Assembly: GCA_025175895.1 (NCBI GenBank)
Contig: CM045989.1
Coordinates: forward strand, 17,229,928-17,293,927
DNA length: 64,000 bases
Direction of reading: 5' to 3'
Origin: Wurfbainia villosa
Lineage: Eukaryota; Streptophyta; Magnoliopsida; Zingiberales; Zingiberaceae
Position 1 is the stretch's first letter. Every line of letters begins with the position of its first letter. The notes beneath the pieces are model-generated. The model searched no databases. It was not told the DNA's origin and was given only the letters and a program-made list of their open reading frames with translations. A program made the translations under genes and the position numbers. Positions 23,831 through 34,293 of this stretch are shown here, piece after piece.

Positions 23831-25804
23831 TGATGGCATTGCTCGGAGGCTCATTGGCTCCCATGTCCCCGGATTAAAAATTTTTACTAATGAAAACTAA
23901 TCCAGATGGGATGAGTTTCCTAAGCTCAACCAATTCGTCATCGTGCTAACGACTTGAGCGATCGCTTGAACAAACTAGTTGTTCAAGCAACCAAACTCTT
24001 CTAGTCGGTTAGCCGCGGAAGAGACGACGGACGGATCGCCGGTTTTTGTGTTTATCTTCGGGGTCCATGATTATACAAATACATATAGATGTAGACATGT
24101 ATAATCAACACATACAAACATATTAATAAGAACATGCAAAGATCAATAATAAAACTTGTAAAACTTTTATACCTCTCGATCTTCTATCGTATGTCCTAAC
24201 CTCCTTGTAGACTTCTTGTGGGCGAAGATCCTCCACAAGTTGAAGCTTCCTAGATCTTCTTCAATCAAAAGAAAGAAGAACTCTTCTTCCCTTCTTGCTT
24301 GAGCCAACCACCAAGCCACAAAGGCTTGATGCCTCCGGCCCCAAGAATAGAGAGAACAAGATGGCCAACCAAGGAACCGAACAAGGGAACAATCCCTAGC
24401 TCCTTTGTGCCGCCGGCCAAGAGGAATAGATTGAGTGCCGACCAAGGTAGAGGGAAAAGAGATAGGAGCTGGCAACACCTTAGGAAGAAGACCTATTGTT
24501 GCCGCCTACTCTAACTTCCAAACCCTAGCCGCCCAACCAAGGAACCAAACCCTAATCTCCTTAGGGGTTCTTGCCGCCCAAGCTTATGATAGGCAAAACC
24601 CTAATCTCCAAAACCAACCAACTTCTTGGCTTGCCGCCCACCTTAAGCCTCCTTTTATAGAGTTAGGCTTAAGCCTTGTTTTAATCTCCACCGTTGGTTC
24701 TAGGGATTTAATCTCAACCGTCGGATCTAGAGATTTAATCTCAACCGTCGGATCTAGAGATTTAATCTCAACCGTCGGATCTAGGGATTTAATCTCAACC
24801 GTCGGATCTAGAGATTTAATCTCAACCGTCGGATCTAGAGATTTAATCTCAACCGTCGGATCTAGGGATTTAATCTCAACCGTCGGATCTAGAGATTTAA
24901 TCTCCATCATTGGATCTAGGCTTCATGAGGATTATATTAGGCTACGATAGGGACCATGAGGGGAGTTGGATCTTGGCTACCCGATGGATCGGAACCACAC
25001 AAACTTGATCCATCAATGATGTTCCATTCCACTAGAGGATCATCATTGAATTACCTCATCAACCCCCATAAATTAATATGGGCTCCATACATTATTTGTA
25101 CATCCATCTTCCCGTGTTTAAGATATCGAATGTCCGTCAATTAATTGATTTACTGACCATCAATCAATTAAAATCTAACTCCTCGAGTAGTACCACTCAA
25201 CCTGCAGGGTTTACATGATGAACCTTATGAGCTCCTCAAGGGGACATCATCAACCTAATATATAGGACACGGTTTCCTCCTATAATCAATGGCACACCAT
25301 GTAAATAATATCATTTCCCAACTTACCAGGCATATTGATTTAATCCATTTAAATCTCACCCTTTGGTAAATCAAAGAAATAAATACTAAGTACATGTGCC
25401 CGTTATTATATCGGGATTAAGAGCATGTACAACATAATATCCGAGGTCTGATTCAATTATGTAGTCAGCAATAAATTGAATCACCTCTATGTCGGTCCTG
25501 CTTAATACACCTAAGTATACTAGTGTAACTCTATATTCAAGACAAAACAATACCAAGCTACACTACAACCATGCCAATGGTTTGTCCAAAATCATCTTGG
25601 TTGTGAGCCTCTACTTATATTCTATAAGGGACTGATAACATGATATTCTGTGCCACACCAAGCACCATGTTATCTACAATGTAAAGTATTAGACAATATG
25701 CACACATATAATAAATATAAAGTGCAAACAATGATCATGTGATTCTTATTTCAAAATAAAAATGTTCATATAAAAGAGCTAGGCTTTCAGTATACATTCC
25801 AACA
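23831..25804 (-). mobile_element. Solo LTR of the F family inside S3 gag
   Basis: The minus strand begins TGTTGGAATGTATACTGAAAGCC (from 25804), the same start as F1 (51213), and ends near GAGCCTCCGAGCAATGCCATCA (23831), matching the F1 LTR end with an internal loss of about 8 bases. The host gag reads GTTGAG on the left and GAGCTCC on the right, so a short, slightly mutated duplication (GAGCT/GAGTT) is likely. The internal minisatellite is listed separately. Confidence 0.85.
24681..24919. repeat. 27 bp minisatellite in the F solo LTR
   Basis: Eight to nine units of TTTAATCTCAACCGTCGGAT plus CTAGAGA or CTAGGGA, almost identical in the middle. The unit is 27 bp, a multiple of three, which creates long open frames with nine-residue repeats on both strands; these are not genes. 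F1 has about seven more diverged units at 52110-52310. Confidence 0.93.
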
Positions 25805-26387
25805 GAGCTCCTCTTTGGATAGACCGCACTGCAACATTTGGGTCACCTTTGCATCGGCTTCGATTTGCCTCTTGGTTGCATTGGTCCACTTGTTGAAATC
25901 CAAGGGCTCTCCTTGATCATTGGTGAGTAGAGCAAAGCCGGTTTGGATGATTATCCAAGTCTCGACTTGTGTTTTTAGAAATGTAGGAAATGAAAAGAAA
26001 CAAAAGGAATATACGAGAAATAACCAACTAAAATCAAAGATGAGCACTTACAACCTTCGATGCCCCTGAAAGGGTACTAAACATCGGTTTTTGGGGATGA
26101 AGAAAGCTTGTTACGAGGGTAAACCCCTGGTAATAAGTGTAGATCTCTCAGAGAGCTTCGTTTTGGTAGGTAGCCCATTTCATGGGTCAACATGTACAAA
26201 AAGTTATGTCTGTTTTACCGTCGGCTACTCCAAAAGCGAATACTTGCAAAACAAAACCAAAAGAAAGTACCAAGACTTCATCTTGGATTAGTAGTGCGGG
26301 AGAAAATTTAAAAGAACAAAAAAAGATCTGTAAAATTCAAAAACAAATCTGCTAGATTGGTGGTTTCACCAAATCTTAGCGCCTCTG

Positions 26388-26399
26388 GCTCTAATACCA
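26388..26399 (-). promoter_or_regulatory. S3 primer-binding site
   Basis: GCTCTAATACCA, one mismatch to the complement of the initiator tRNA-Met end (GCTCTGATACCA), two bases from the 5' LTR. Confidence 0.88.
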
Positions 26400-26401
26400 A
26401 T

Positions 26402-27418
26402 TGTTGGATCGAAGCGGATCGCTAGAGGGGGTGAATAGCGATAAAACTTTTTCAAAATCGTTCGTTGATTAGACAATTAATCGAAGCAGAAAGATAAAAG
26501 ATAAATAAAGAAAGACAAATGGTTTTTTACTTGGTTCGTAGCCTTCGGCTACTACTCCAAGGCCCTAGTGGTCCTTGACCACGCACGGAGGGCAAAACAC
26601 TAAAGAACTCCTCCTCGTTAGAGGTAGGAGTTAATCGAGTACAAGAAAAATCTCAAAGCTTTGAGGTAGAGGGACACTCCCCCTCTCCTCGTAACGATAA
26701 AAACTCCGAGACAATTGATATGAAAAATATAAACTAAAAATGAAGATTATACCGACAAAACAAAAATATAAACAATTAAACCTAGACGTCGGAGAGTCGT
26801 AGCGTTGCGGAGGCTTTTTGGAAGCTTAGGATTGATGAAATGGTGAGGAATGGACCTTCTTTTATAGCCCTAGAAGTCCCCTCCTCGAGCACATCAAGAT
26901 CCTACATCAATGGCCACCTCACCCTTGAAGAAAGGGATGAGTTTTGACTCATCTCGAAGCTGTAATTCAAGCGATGAGTTGGCCTGGTTGAAGCTGGTCG
27001 ATTGAGGCCGGGTTATTTTTACTACAATAAAGAGTTAGCTCAAAATATAAGTGAATTCGATGGCCACTTGCCATCCGATCTCGACATAGACCTTCCATGG
27101 GAAGTCTTGGTCGGATCGTCGCCTAAGGACGTCCCCATACAAAGGACACAACCTCACTTCACTTTACTCACTCGAGCTTACCTCAACATTTACCTTTGAA
27201 GCCTTGCATTCGGTCTCCACCTGATTCCTTCGGCTCCCTCCGAAGTCCTCCCGGTGTCGCCCGACCACTACGGTTTTCTCCGAGTGTCACTGACCTTCGA
27301 CTTAGCTTAGCATTTCTGCATACTTGATTCATCTTGTGAGATAACAATGTAATCTTAACTTTGCAACTTTGCCATAATCAAAACACAGGTTCGATCATCT
27401 GGTGCCCCTGCACCAACA
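26402..27418 (-). repeat. S3 5' LTR
   Basis: 1017 bp, TGTTGGATCG to GCACCAACA. It is about 85 bp shorter than the 3' LTR because the GGTTGAACTGG minisatellite is contracted to one or two damaged units (26978-27010). Confidence 0.92.
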
Positions 27419-28567
27419 GAGAGCTTCAAGGCGAGGGACTCCAAGGGAGATGAGAGTGAGCGATTGTAACCCGGGACAGGGTAGCTCATATGTGAACTTG
27501 GCCGAATGGCTAAGTCAAGTGTCGGACGCTCAAACTTAAGGTTTGAGGTTTTACCCGATAATTCGGATGCTCAAACTTATGTTTGAGGTTTTACCCGACG
27601 TTTGGTTAAGTCGGATGCTCAAACACGGGTTTGAGGTTTCTACCCGACGAGTGGAAGTGTTGAATGCTCAAACATATGGTTTGAGGTTTACCTGACCATC
27701 GGATGCTCAAATAAGTGTTTTGTTTGAGGTTTTGCCCGATATAGATATCAGTAAACTACTTTGGGTCGATAGCACTCGACTGGTACTTGATCGATGTTCG
27801 ACTGATGGTCTTCTGCCCCAACAGTTGACTGCTAGGGTTTAGCAATCGACTATTGCACCATCAGTCGACTGCTGTCAACAATCAACTATTGCACCATCAG
27901 TCGACTGCCAAGGGACAGCAGTCGACTGATGAAGGTGGTCGCGGGCACAGAGAGTTTGAGAGTCGACTGATCGCCTGATCACTCGATTGATGGCTCTATC
28001 AGTCGACTGATATGGATGATCAGTCGACTGACGAGGGAGCCATTAGCTGGATGCCAACGTGGATGAAGCCGTTATAAGACAACGGCTACAACAACAATCG
28101 ACTGATGGCTACATCAGTCGAGTGCTCGCTGCCTAACGGGAAGAATGGCCTCTTCCTTATAAGAAGAGGCCTTGGGTGCTCTTAGGAGGCTAATGCTTAA
28201 CTCCTAAACTTCTCCCAAGTGCTCTACACGATTTTCACTCCTCTTCTTGTATTTATTTCAATCTTATTGTAAGAAGGAGTGATCTTGTAAGAACGGTTTA
28301 CCTCCACCTTGAAGGAGAGATTAGTGATTATTGAGGGAGTGATTCGCCGAACGAATCGTCCGTGGATTAGCGGCAAGGGCCATGAACCACGTTACATCTC
28401 GGCGTTAGCGTATGCTTCTTCTTTATATTTGTATTTACTTAATTGTCTTTATTATTAGTATTTCCACTGCGCTAATAGTATTTGTAGACGATTAAGAAGC
28501 GAACAATCTCTATCGTACACATCGAGGGCTATCCACCCCCCTCTAGTCGGGCCACGATCCTCCAACA
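27419..28567 (+). repeat. S1 3' LTR, right part
   Basis: It resumes with the duplication GAGAG, runs through the segment shared with the 5' LTR (from TGAACTTGGC at 27493) and ends CTCCAACA at 28567. Several CAGTCGACTG palindromes and variants lie between 27830 and 28110. A pyrimidine-rich stretch with TATAAGAAGAGGCC (28160) may be near the transcription start; this is a guess. Confidence 0.85.
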
Positions 28568-29359
28568 TAAACTTGTTCATACTGAACTTGATATATATAC
28601 ATTGATCAACTGAGTTCTTCTTCAAACTAAATGAAGTAACAAATCGATCAAATTTCTTATACCACCAATAAGATGTCTATTTTAAATCATAAATGGACTT
28701 CTTCGGCTTACATACTAAATTATTAAATTCAAAGTTCTCTAACTTCATTATATGTATAGTTTCCTCAACATCACCATAGGAATGCAATCTTAATGTCCAT
28801 TTGATATAACTCCAGATCATAATGAACTCCAAGTACTATGATTATCCTTAGAGAATCTTTTGTTGATACGAGTGAGAAAGCCTCCTTATAATTAATATCC
28901 TCCTTTTGAATAAATCCCTTGGCTACAAAGCATGTCTTATACTTTTTGATATTGCCAAGTGAATTTTATTTGATTTTAAATATTCATTTACAACATATAG
29001 ATTTTACTGTTTTAGACATTCAATAAGTTCCTAAATGTCAGTGTCTACCATAAACTTCATCTCTTCATTCATTATTTTGATCCATATTTTAGGGTTAGAG
29101 GACTGAAAAGAAATAGGATCACTTTTCAACTTTATGTCAAACTCATGCTTTGGAGATAACATAATTACGTGAAACTGTTGATCTCCTTTCTTTAGTAGAT
29201 CTCCTTAAAGACACTTATACTTTAGATGGTTGGGATATATACTCATTTGTATGAGGGAATCCCTCATCTTGAGTAAATAGTTCCTCCAATTGCATTGGAG
29301 AGGCAACAGAGACATCATGATGTACTACTACTTCCATTGGATGTGCAACATCAATAACA
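28568..29359 (-). pseudogene. Relic copia reverse transcriptase (element H)
   Basis: On the minus strand, degraded but recognisable N-terminal RT motifs appear in order: FVAKGFIQKEDINYKEAFSL, VHYDLELYQMDIKIAF (consensus QMDVKTAFLNG), and VCKPKKSIYDLK followed by WYKKFDRF. Stops and small deletions are frequent. The C-terminal RT and RNase H would lie left of S1, outside the window. 28990-29359 is the linker between integrase and RT and shows only weak similarity. Confidence 0.75.
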
Positions 29360-30737
29360 TGTTGGACCATAAAGGCTGAGAGAGGGAGGGGTGAATCTCA
29401 GTAGTTAAATTTTTTTATTATTATTTAAAAAAAAACTTTCCTTTTAAAATTTTACAGTGGAATAAAATAAAATATTCAAGATATTTACTTGGTTCACAAT
29501 CAGGATTAGATTTCTACTCCAAGGCTTGCAACCCTTTTCGGGTTACCTCGATGAGTAATCCATTAAATACTCTCCGATTTGAAAAATTTTGAACTCGGAG
29601 AGTATTTGATTACAAAGAATAAGGGCAAGGTAACATTCTACCTTCCCTTAATAATATAAGTACAATTGCAAGTAAGAAAAAGAATGTTATATCAACAAGC
29701 TTAAAGAAATGCAAAGTAGCTCGATTGTCGATACTTGATGGATTGGTAGAATGGGGCTCTTAGAAAGCGAAAAGAGAGCATATCACTAAGAGAAAAGATT
29801 TGTGAGCTGATATCTTGAGGCTACTCGAACCCTACTTTTATAAAGCTTCCTTGGGCACTTGGATTGCCTTCTGGGAGCCTCCAATTCAGATTGTTGAATA
29901 GGGAACTCGGGCCTCTAGGCACTTGGATCCCTTCCGGGCACCTCCAACTCAGCCTTATTCGCTTTGATGCTTTTTTTAAATATTTTCATACCCTGGGAGA
30001 TCATATAAATTTGGATGCCTAGAGTCTCCTTCCATCTGTGCTTTGAGGTCTCCCGGAACCATCTCGGGCTCCTCGAAATTGACCTAGCTAAATTTACACT
30101 TGAGGCACCCAAACCAAATTTGATCACTCGAACTCCCGGTCACTTGATTTCCACCAAGGTGTTTAGATTCCTGAATCACATGGTTAACATAGAGAAACCC
30201 CAAATAATAGACAATAGTATCACTGCCCAATCTCGACTTTGGAATCCAAGTTGGATTTTTGCCTATATTTGTTCTCAAACATGGACTCGACCTTTTCACT
30301 CCACTCCATAAGCTTACCTACCAAACCTGTGATCTACTTGTTTGGTCTTCCTCTGCTTGACGTTCGATCTTTCGACCTACTAGGACTTTCTTGTCTCAAT
30401 GTCCGATCGTCTTGACCCATTAGGTTGTGTTGCTAGATGTTCGGTCCTCCTAACCCATATGGACTTTCTACCATTTGTATGGTCCTCCTGATCCAACTGG
30501 ACTTTTTATCTGGTGTCTGGTTCTCTTAATCCGTTAAGATTTCTTGTCCAGTATCTGATCCACCTAACCTACTAGAACTTCCTTGTCTAGTATCTGGTCC
30601 ACCTTATCTACTAGGACTTTTTATTAAGTCAATTAAGTCATGTACACTTAATAGTTGTATCAGTTTACAAATACTTAATTTTAAACCTTGGTCAATATCA
30701 AAACCCTAAGTTTGATATGGTGCTCCATGCACCAACA
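29360..30737 (-). mobile_element. Solo Sirevirus-like LTR (S4)
   Basis: TGTTGGACCATAAAG at 29360 to CATGCACCAACA at 30737, 1378 bp, with the perfect duplication TAACA (29355-29359 and 30738-30742). The start (GAGGGAGGGGTGAATCTCAG) and end (GGTGCTCCATGCACCAACA) resemble the S2 and S3 LTRs in the same orientation, but the body differs. It contains several GTCTGGTCCTCCTGACCC-like units at 30330-30610. No internal element sequence remains. Confidence 0.88.
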
Positions 30738-30794
30738 TAACATAGTGTATGAATATCATATCACTACTAATTACGCTAGTAGTAACCCCAGTAG
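30738..30794 (-). other. H sequence between S4 and A1
   Basis: 57 bp left between two insertions, starting with the S4 duplication TAACA and ending with the A1 duplication AGTAG. Too short to read. Confidence 0.6.
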
Positions 30795-32627
30795 TGTTAG
30801 TGAAAGCCCTAGAGCCAATCATGTGATGATTGTTGTATGGACTTTATTGTATCATATTCCTATTTATAAAGGCATGGTTATTATATTTACTTGTATTGGT
30901 GCCAAATAACTAAATATAATAATGTCCTTGAGTAGTAGGTTCTTATCTATATCAATCGATTGGTTGAATCGATAATGAGATGATATAGAGAACACTACTC
31001 TTAATCATTCCTAGTTGAGTATTAATATTCAGGGACAATGTTAATGCGTAGAGACTAGCATGTAGGTCAATATGATGACTTGATCTCACAAGTCATGGAT
31101 ATGAGATATCAAGTTGACACATGGGTATGCATTGGAGAATGTATATTGAATGACCCGCCATGAGAAAGTATCATGGATCATTATATGAGTGTCATATACT
31201 TTCTCATGTCGCTATTAGTATGACTATTAATCCTTAGACCTGAAGTCACCATGGTTCCCTACATAAGGAGTTGCATACTTTGGCTTCGTCAAACGTCACC
31301 CGTAAATGGGTGGACTATAAAGGCGATTACTGGGTATGTAACAAATTATGCGCAGGGATGTGAGTGATGTAGATGGGATCTATCCCTCCTATATGACGGG
31401 AGAGACATCGTTATTCTTGATAGAGTGAGACCACGAAGTGCATGGCCATGCCCAAATGAGTCAATATGAGATATTGAGCTCATTTGATTAGAGTGAGTCT
31501 ACTTGGAGTTCAAGATATAGATTGTACCGAGGATGACACGGTCTATGCCTCGATTGGTCAATATAGATGTCAAGGATAGAGGGACATTGTCACATATTGT
31601 GAGAGTCACAATTAGTAGTCACAAAGGTGATGTTGGAGCTCAACATTCTTGTAACTTGGGTAGCAATGATGTGTTGCTAGATACCGCTCATTGCTTATGT
31701 TCCTAAATCGGTTTAGGGACATTGCCAACGTTACAAGAACCTATAGGGTCACACACATAAGAGCAATTAGATGGAGATTAGGTTCATATGATGAACCATG
31801 AGGATTAGGTTCATGGGATGAACCAAATTGGATTAAGAGTAATCCTAATTAGACTAATTGAGTTGGACTCAATTTGATTCAAGTGTTGAATGAGTCTCAT
31901 TTAGATTTGATTCATCAAATCAATTTAAATTAATGAATAGAGATTCATTAAATTAAATTGACTTGAATCAAATGGTTGGATTTGATCAACCATGGGAGAT
32001 AAGAGGTCAAGTTTGACTTGACTTGAGAGGGAAGATGAAAGGTCAAGTTTGACTTGACCAAATGTCATGTCATGATGATGACTTGGCATGGCCGTCCAAT
32101 GATGATGCTCTACATCATCATTGACTTAACATGTGGTGCCACCTCATGAGGGAGACCAAGAGCCATTGGCTCTTGGAGGAGTTACACGCATGCATGTAAC
32201 CCCCCCCCCCCTAAGAAAAGTGGCCACCCACTATTGCCATTAGATGAGTATTCATTTTGGTGGGTTACACAACTTCATCTTCTTCCTTGGATCACCCTCT
32301 CAAGCTCTCCCAACCTCCTTGGCCGAAATTCTTAAAGGGTGCTAGCACACTCTAAGGTATTTTTCTCCACCTATTGCTTGTGTGGATACCAATAGAGGAG
32401 TGTGCACTTGACACTCTCAAGTTCCGGCAAACCTTTTGGACGAGCGGGATTTGCGAAGGGCGTCGCATCGAGGGTAACTTCTTTTCATGTAGATCTAGAG
32501 TAGATCTAAAGGTATTAAACACATACATATTAGTTTTATATTTTATACTTCGCACGGATCCGTGGCCGGGGCTTCCGAGGTTTCCGCAACGCAAAAAGCG
32601 GTTTTTGTAGCTCGAAAAATCCCAACA
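30795..32627 (+). repeat. A1 5' LTR
   Basis: 1833 bp, TG…CA, ending CCCAACA directly before the primer-binding site. It is close to the A2 LTRs and contains an 11-base C run near 32200. CAAGTTTGACTTGACTTGAG and CAAGTTTGACTTGACCAA lie 35 bp apart. Confidence 0.95.
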
Positions 32628-32628
32628 G

Positions 32629-32640
32629 TGGTATCAGAGC
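32629..32640 (+). promoter_or_regulatory. A1 primer-binding site
   Basis: TGGTATCAGAGC, a perfect match to the complement of the initiator tRNA-Met 3' end, one base after the LTR. Confidence 0.95.
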
Positions 32641-33437
32641 CACATGCGAAGCATGTATGTGTTTCGATTTTGTAATTTTTGTATTAGATATAAAAATTAC
32701 ATATTTATATGTTTCTGTAAATTTCCTATTTTTATAGAATTTTTGGGTATTTTTCTCGAAGAATCGAAGCAACGAGTGTTGGGACACTTGTAGGCTTCAA
32801 CCGTCGAGAAAAACTCTCCGAAAAGGCGAGTTCTCACTTTAGGTTTTTTGGACAGTGACTTAAGTTGTTGTAAGATCATTTTAGGGACACTCGTAAAGTT
32901 TATTTTGCGAGTAGGGGTGCTGCCCCTATCCCCGAAAGGGGTCTTGTCCCGCGATCGCGCCCGGAAACCGCTTAGCGGGACCGTTACGGAGAGGTGACTC
33001 ATAAATTTAAAAAAAAATTAGGAAAAATTATAGAAATTTTCTATAAAAATACATAATTTAGAATTATGTATAATTCTGTGATTGTCATGGCCCAATAACC
33101 CCAATATGATTGGATGTGATGTGTTGTAATTCATAATACGGCCTGCATGCCATTTTATGGTTGTGCATGTTGTATAGTGTATGCGACCTGCGCGTCGTAC
33201 CTCTTCTTTTGATATTCTAGTTGTAAATAGTTTTAGACTCGAATGTAACTCGAGTTTCATATTTGTAATATACAAAATGGAGGGGTGGAAAGTCCACTTG
33301 AAGACGAGATTACGAGAAGGGTGACGACGACACATGGCGGTCAAAGGAAGTACTTGGAGAAGCCGCTAGCCTTAGGTTGACCATCCGATCTTCTCATTGG
33401 CTTGAGAAGATCGTAGTAGGGCCATGACTACATCACA

Positions 33438-33480
<43 letters not shown>

Positions 33481-34293
33481 ATATATATACATATATTTAT
33501 TTGATTTTGCTTGTATGTATGTGATGCATGCTAGTAGAATAATGCTTGTATGTATATGATGCATGCTAGGATAATTTTCTTGTATGTATATGATGCATGC
33601 TAGAATAATGTTTATATGTATATGATGCATGCTAGGATAATTTTCTTGTATGTATATGATCCATGCTAGAATAATGATTGTATGTATGTGATGCATGCTA
33701 ATATAGGATAATAAAGGCCTCAATGCGTATATGATATACATTATGATTAGATTAGATCTTAATCGAATCAACTCATAAATGCCTACCAAGTCCTTGATAC
33801 CCATCACTACCTCGATCATTTGTAGTTGTTGAATCTGCCAAAGCAGAGCAACGCATATTATCTTGGTAGGGTGCGGAGGGACAATCTTGGTCCCACCTAT
33901 CACGGCTTGGGTTAGAGTAAGCTCAATTAGATTGAGTAAAACTAGTTAACTCAATTGGATCGAGTAGAACTATAGGCATATTCCAACCGTTGGAAAGATA
34001 GGATAAGATCGCATTTACACTAAATCTTGGGCGGTTTAGCCAAAGCTAACTCAAGGTCTTTTGTAAATGTGGGTCTTGATCCTATAAACAAGAGTTGCAT
34101 AGAGATGTAATCGGTAATGTGTTACCCACCGATCGTACTAAGTCTTGGGCGATTTAGCCAAAGCTAACTCAAGGCTTAGTATGATGTGGATCTTGTCCCG
34201 CAAGAATTATAGCTAGTTTGTATGAATCTAGTAAATGTGGTTTGACCACATCCATAACTCGATTCTACAAAATTCCTATAATTCAGTGGGAGC
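32641..34293 (+). promoter_or_regulatory. A1 5' leader
   Basis: There is no gene before gag. The leader holds a decayed copy of the hairpin run found intact in A2 (32824-32985; CCCCGAAAGGGG and CCGCTTAGCGG are still perfect), a TA microsatellite (33444-33476), five or six imperfect units with GTATGTATATGATGCATGCTA (33500-33715), and two copies of a 30-nt stem-loop (34026-34055 and 34144-34173). Short open frames on either strand have no support. C1 interrupts it at 34294; it continues at 43263-43345. Confidence 0.75.
34026..34055 (+). other. Conserved leader stem-loop, copy 1
   Basis: Outer arms CTTGGG and CTCAAG, inner arms TTAGC and GCTAA around loop CAAA. The second copy is at 34144-34173. 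The same motif is at 58731-58760 and 58849-58878 in A2 and once at 40351-40379 in C1. Confidence 0.7.

Larger units (their letters stand above)
22552..26047 (-). pseudogene. S3 gag, broken and interrupted, lacking the zinc knuckle
   Basis: The N-terminal part is at 25805-26047 (FLKTQVETWIIIQTGFALLT, ATKRQIEADAKVTQMLQCGL) and is cut after KEEL by a solo LTR. It resumes left of 23831 with the gag core (AKDLWNKLIELHEG-like, LNSFPRTTLWASMVDAYKVS) with stops, then 22936-23463, a basic and Ser/Glu-rich region (SKESESESESESNYNTDSEL) and coiled coil (LLTRKLAKSESRVESLVEEV), then 22552-22848 with GTQRAVYNRAGLRYSS and VQAWVPKTLL. Compared with S2, the residues between the basic region and KKAFHATWDNEE lack the CX2CX4HX4C knuckle. 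Several in-frame stops prevent expression. Confidence 0.88.
20357..27418 (-). mobile_element. S3: gag-only Sirevirus-type element in the S1 3' LTR
   Basis: TGTTGGATCG at 20357 to GCACCAACA at 27418 with the perfect duplication GAGAG on both sides (20352-20356, 27419-27423). Minus-strand order: 5' LTR (26402-27418), primer-binding site, gag (26047 to 22552, interrupted by a solo LTR), a short piece of the gag-pol spacer, polypurine tracts, 3' LTR (20357-21458). Protease, integrase, RT and RNase H are absent. Without the solo LTR it is about 5.1 kb. It is a second gag-only Sirevirus derivative beside S1. Confidence 0.9.
1897..28567 (+). mobile_element. S1: gag-only Sirevirus-type Ty1/copia element, heavily nested
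   Basis: S1 has a truncated 5' LTR (1897-2946), a tRNA-Met type primer-binding site, a decayed extended gag (3007-4646), about 1.1 kb of non-coding sequence (18908-20005) with two polypurine tracts, and a 3' LTR (20006-20356 plus 27419-28567). Removing S2 and S3 leaves no integrase, reverse transcriptase or RNase H, so S1 is a non-autonomous gag-only derivative. It lies within the reverse transcriptase of relic element H, whose upstream part of RT follows at 28568. The duplication cannot be checked because the true 5' end is left of the window. Confidence 0.75.

Noticed and set aside
24435..24950. Open frames with a nine-residue repeat (DLISTVGSR) or, on the other strand, EIKSLDPTV
   Set aside because: They follow from a 27 bp minisatellite inside a solo LTR; the unit length is a multiple of three, which keeps both strands open.
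33439..33903. A 154-codon frame with Tyr-Ile and HHIH repeats
   Set aside because: It is a translation of a TA microsatellite and GCATGCATCATATACATAC repeats in the A1 leader.
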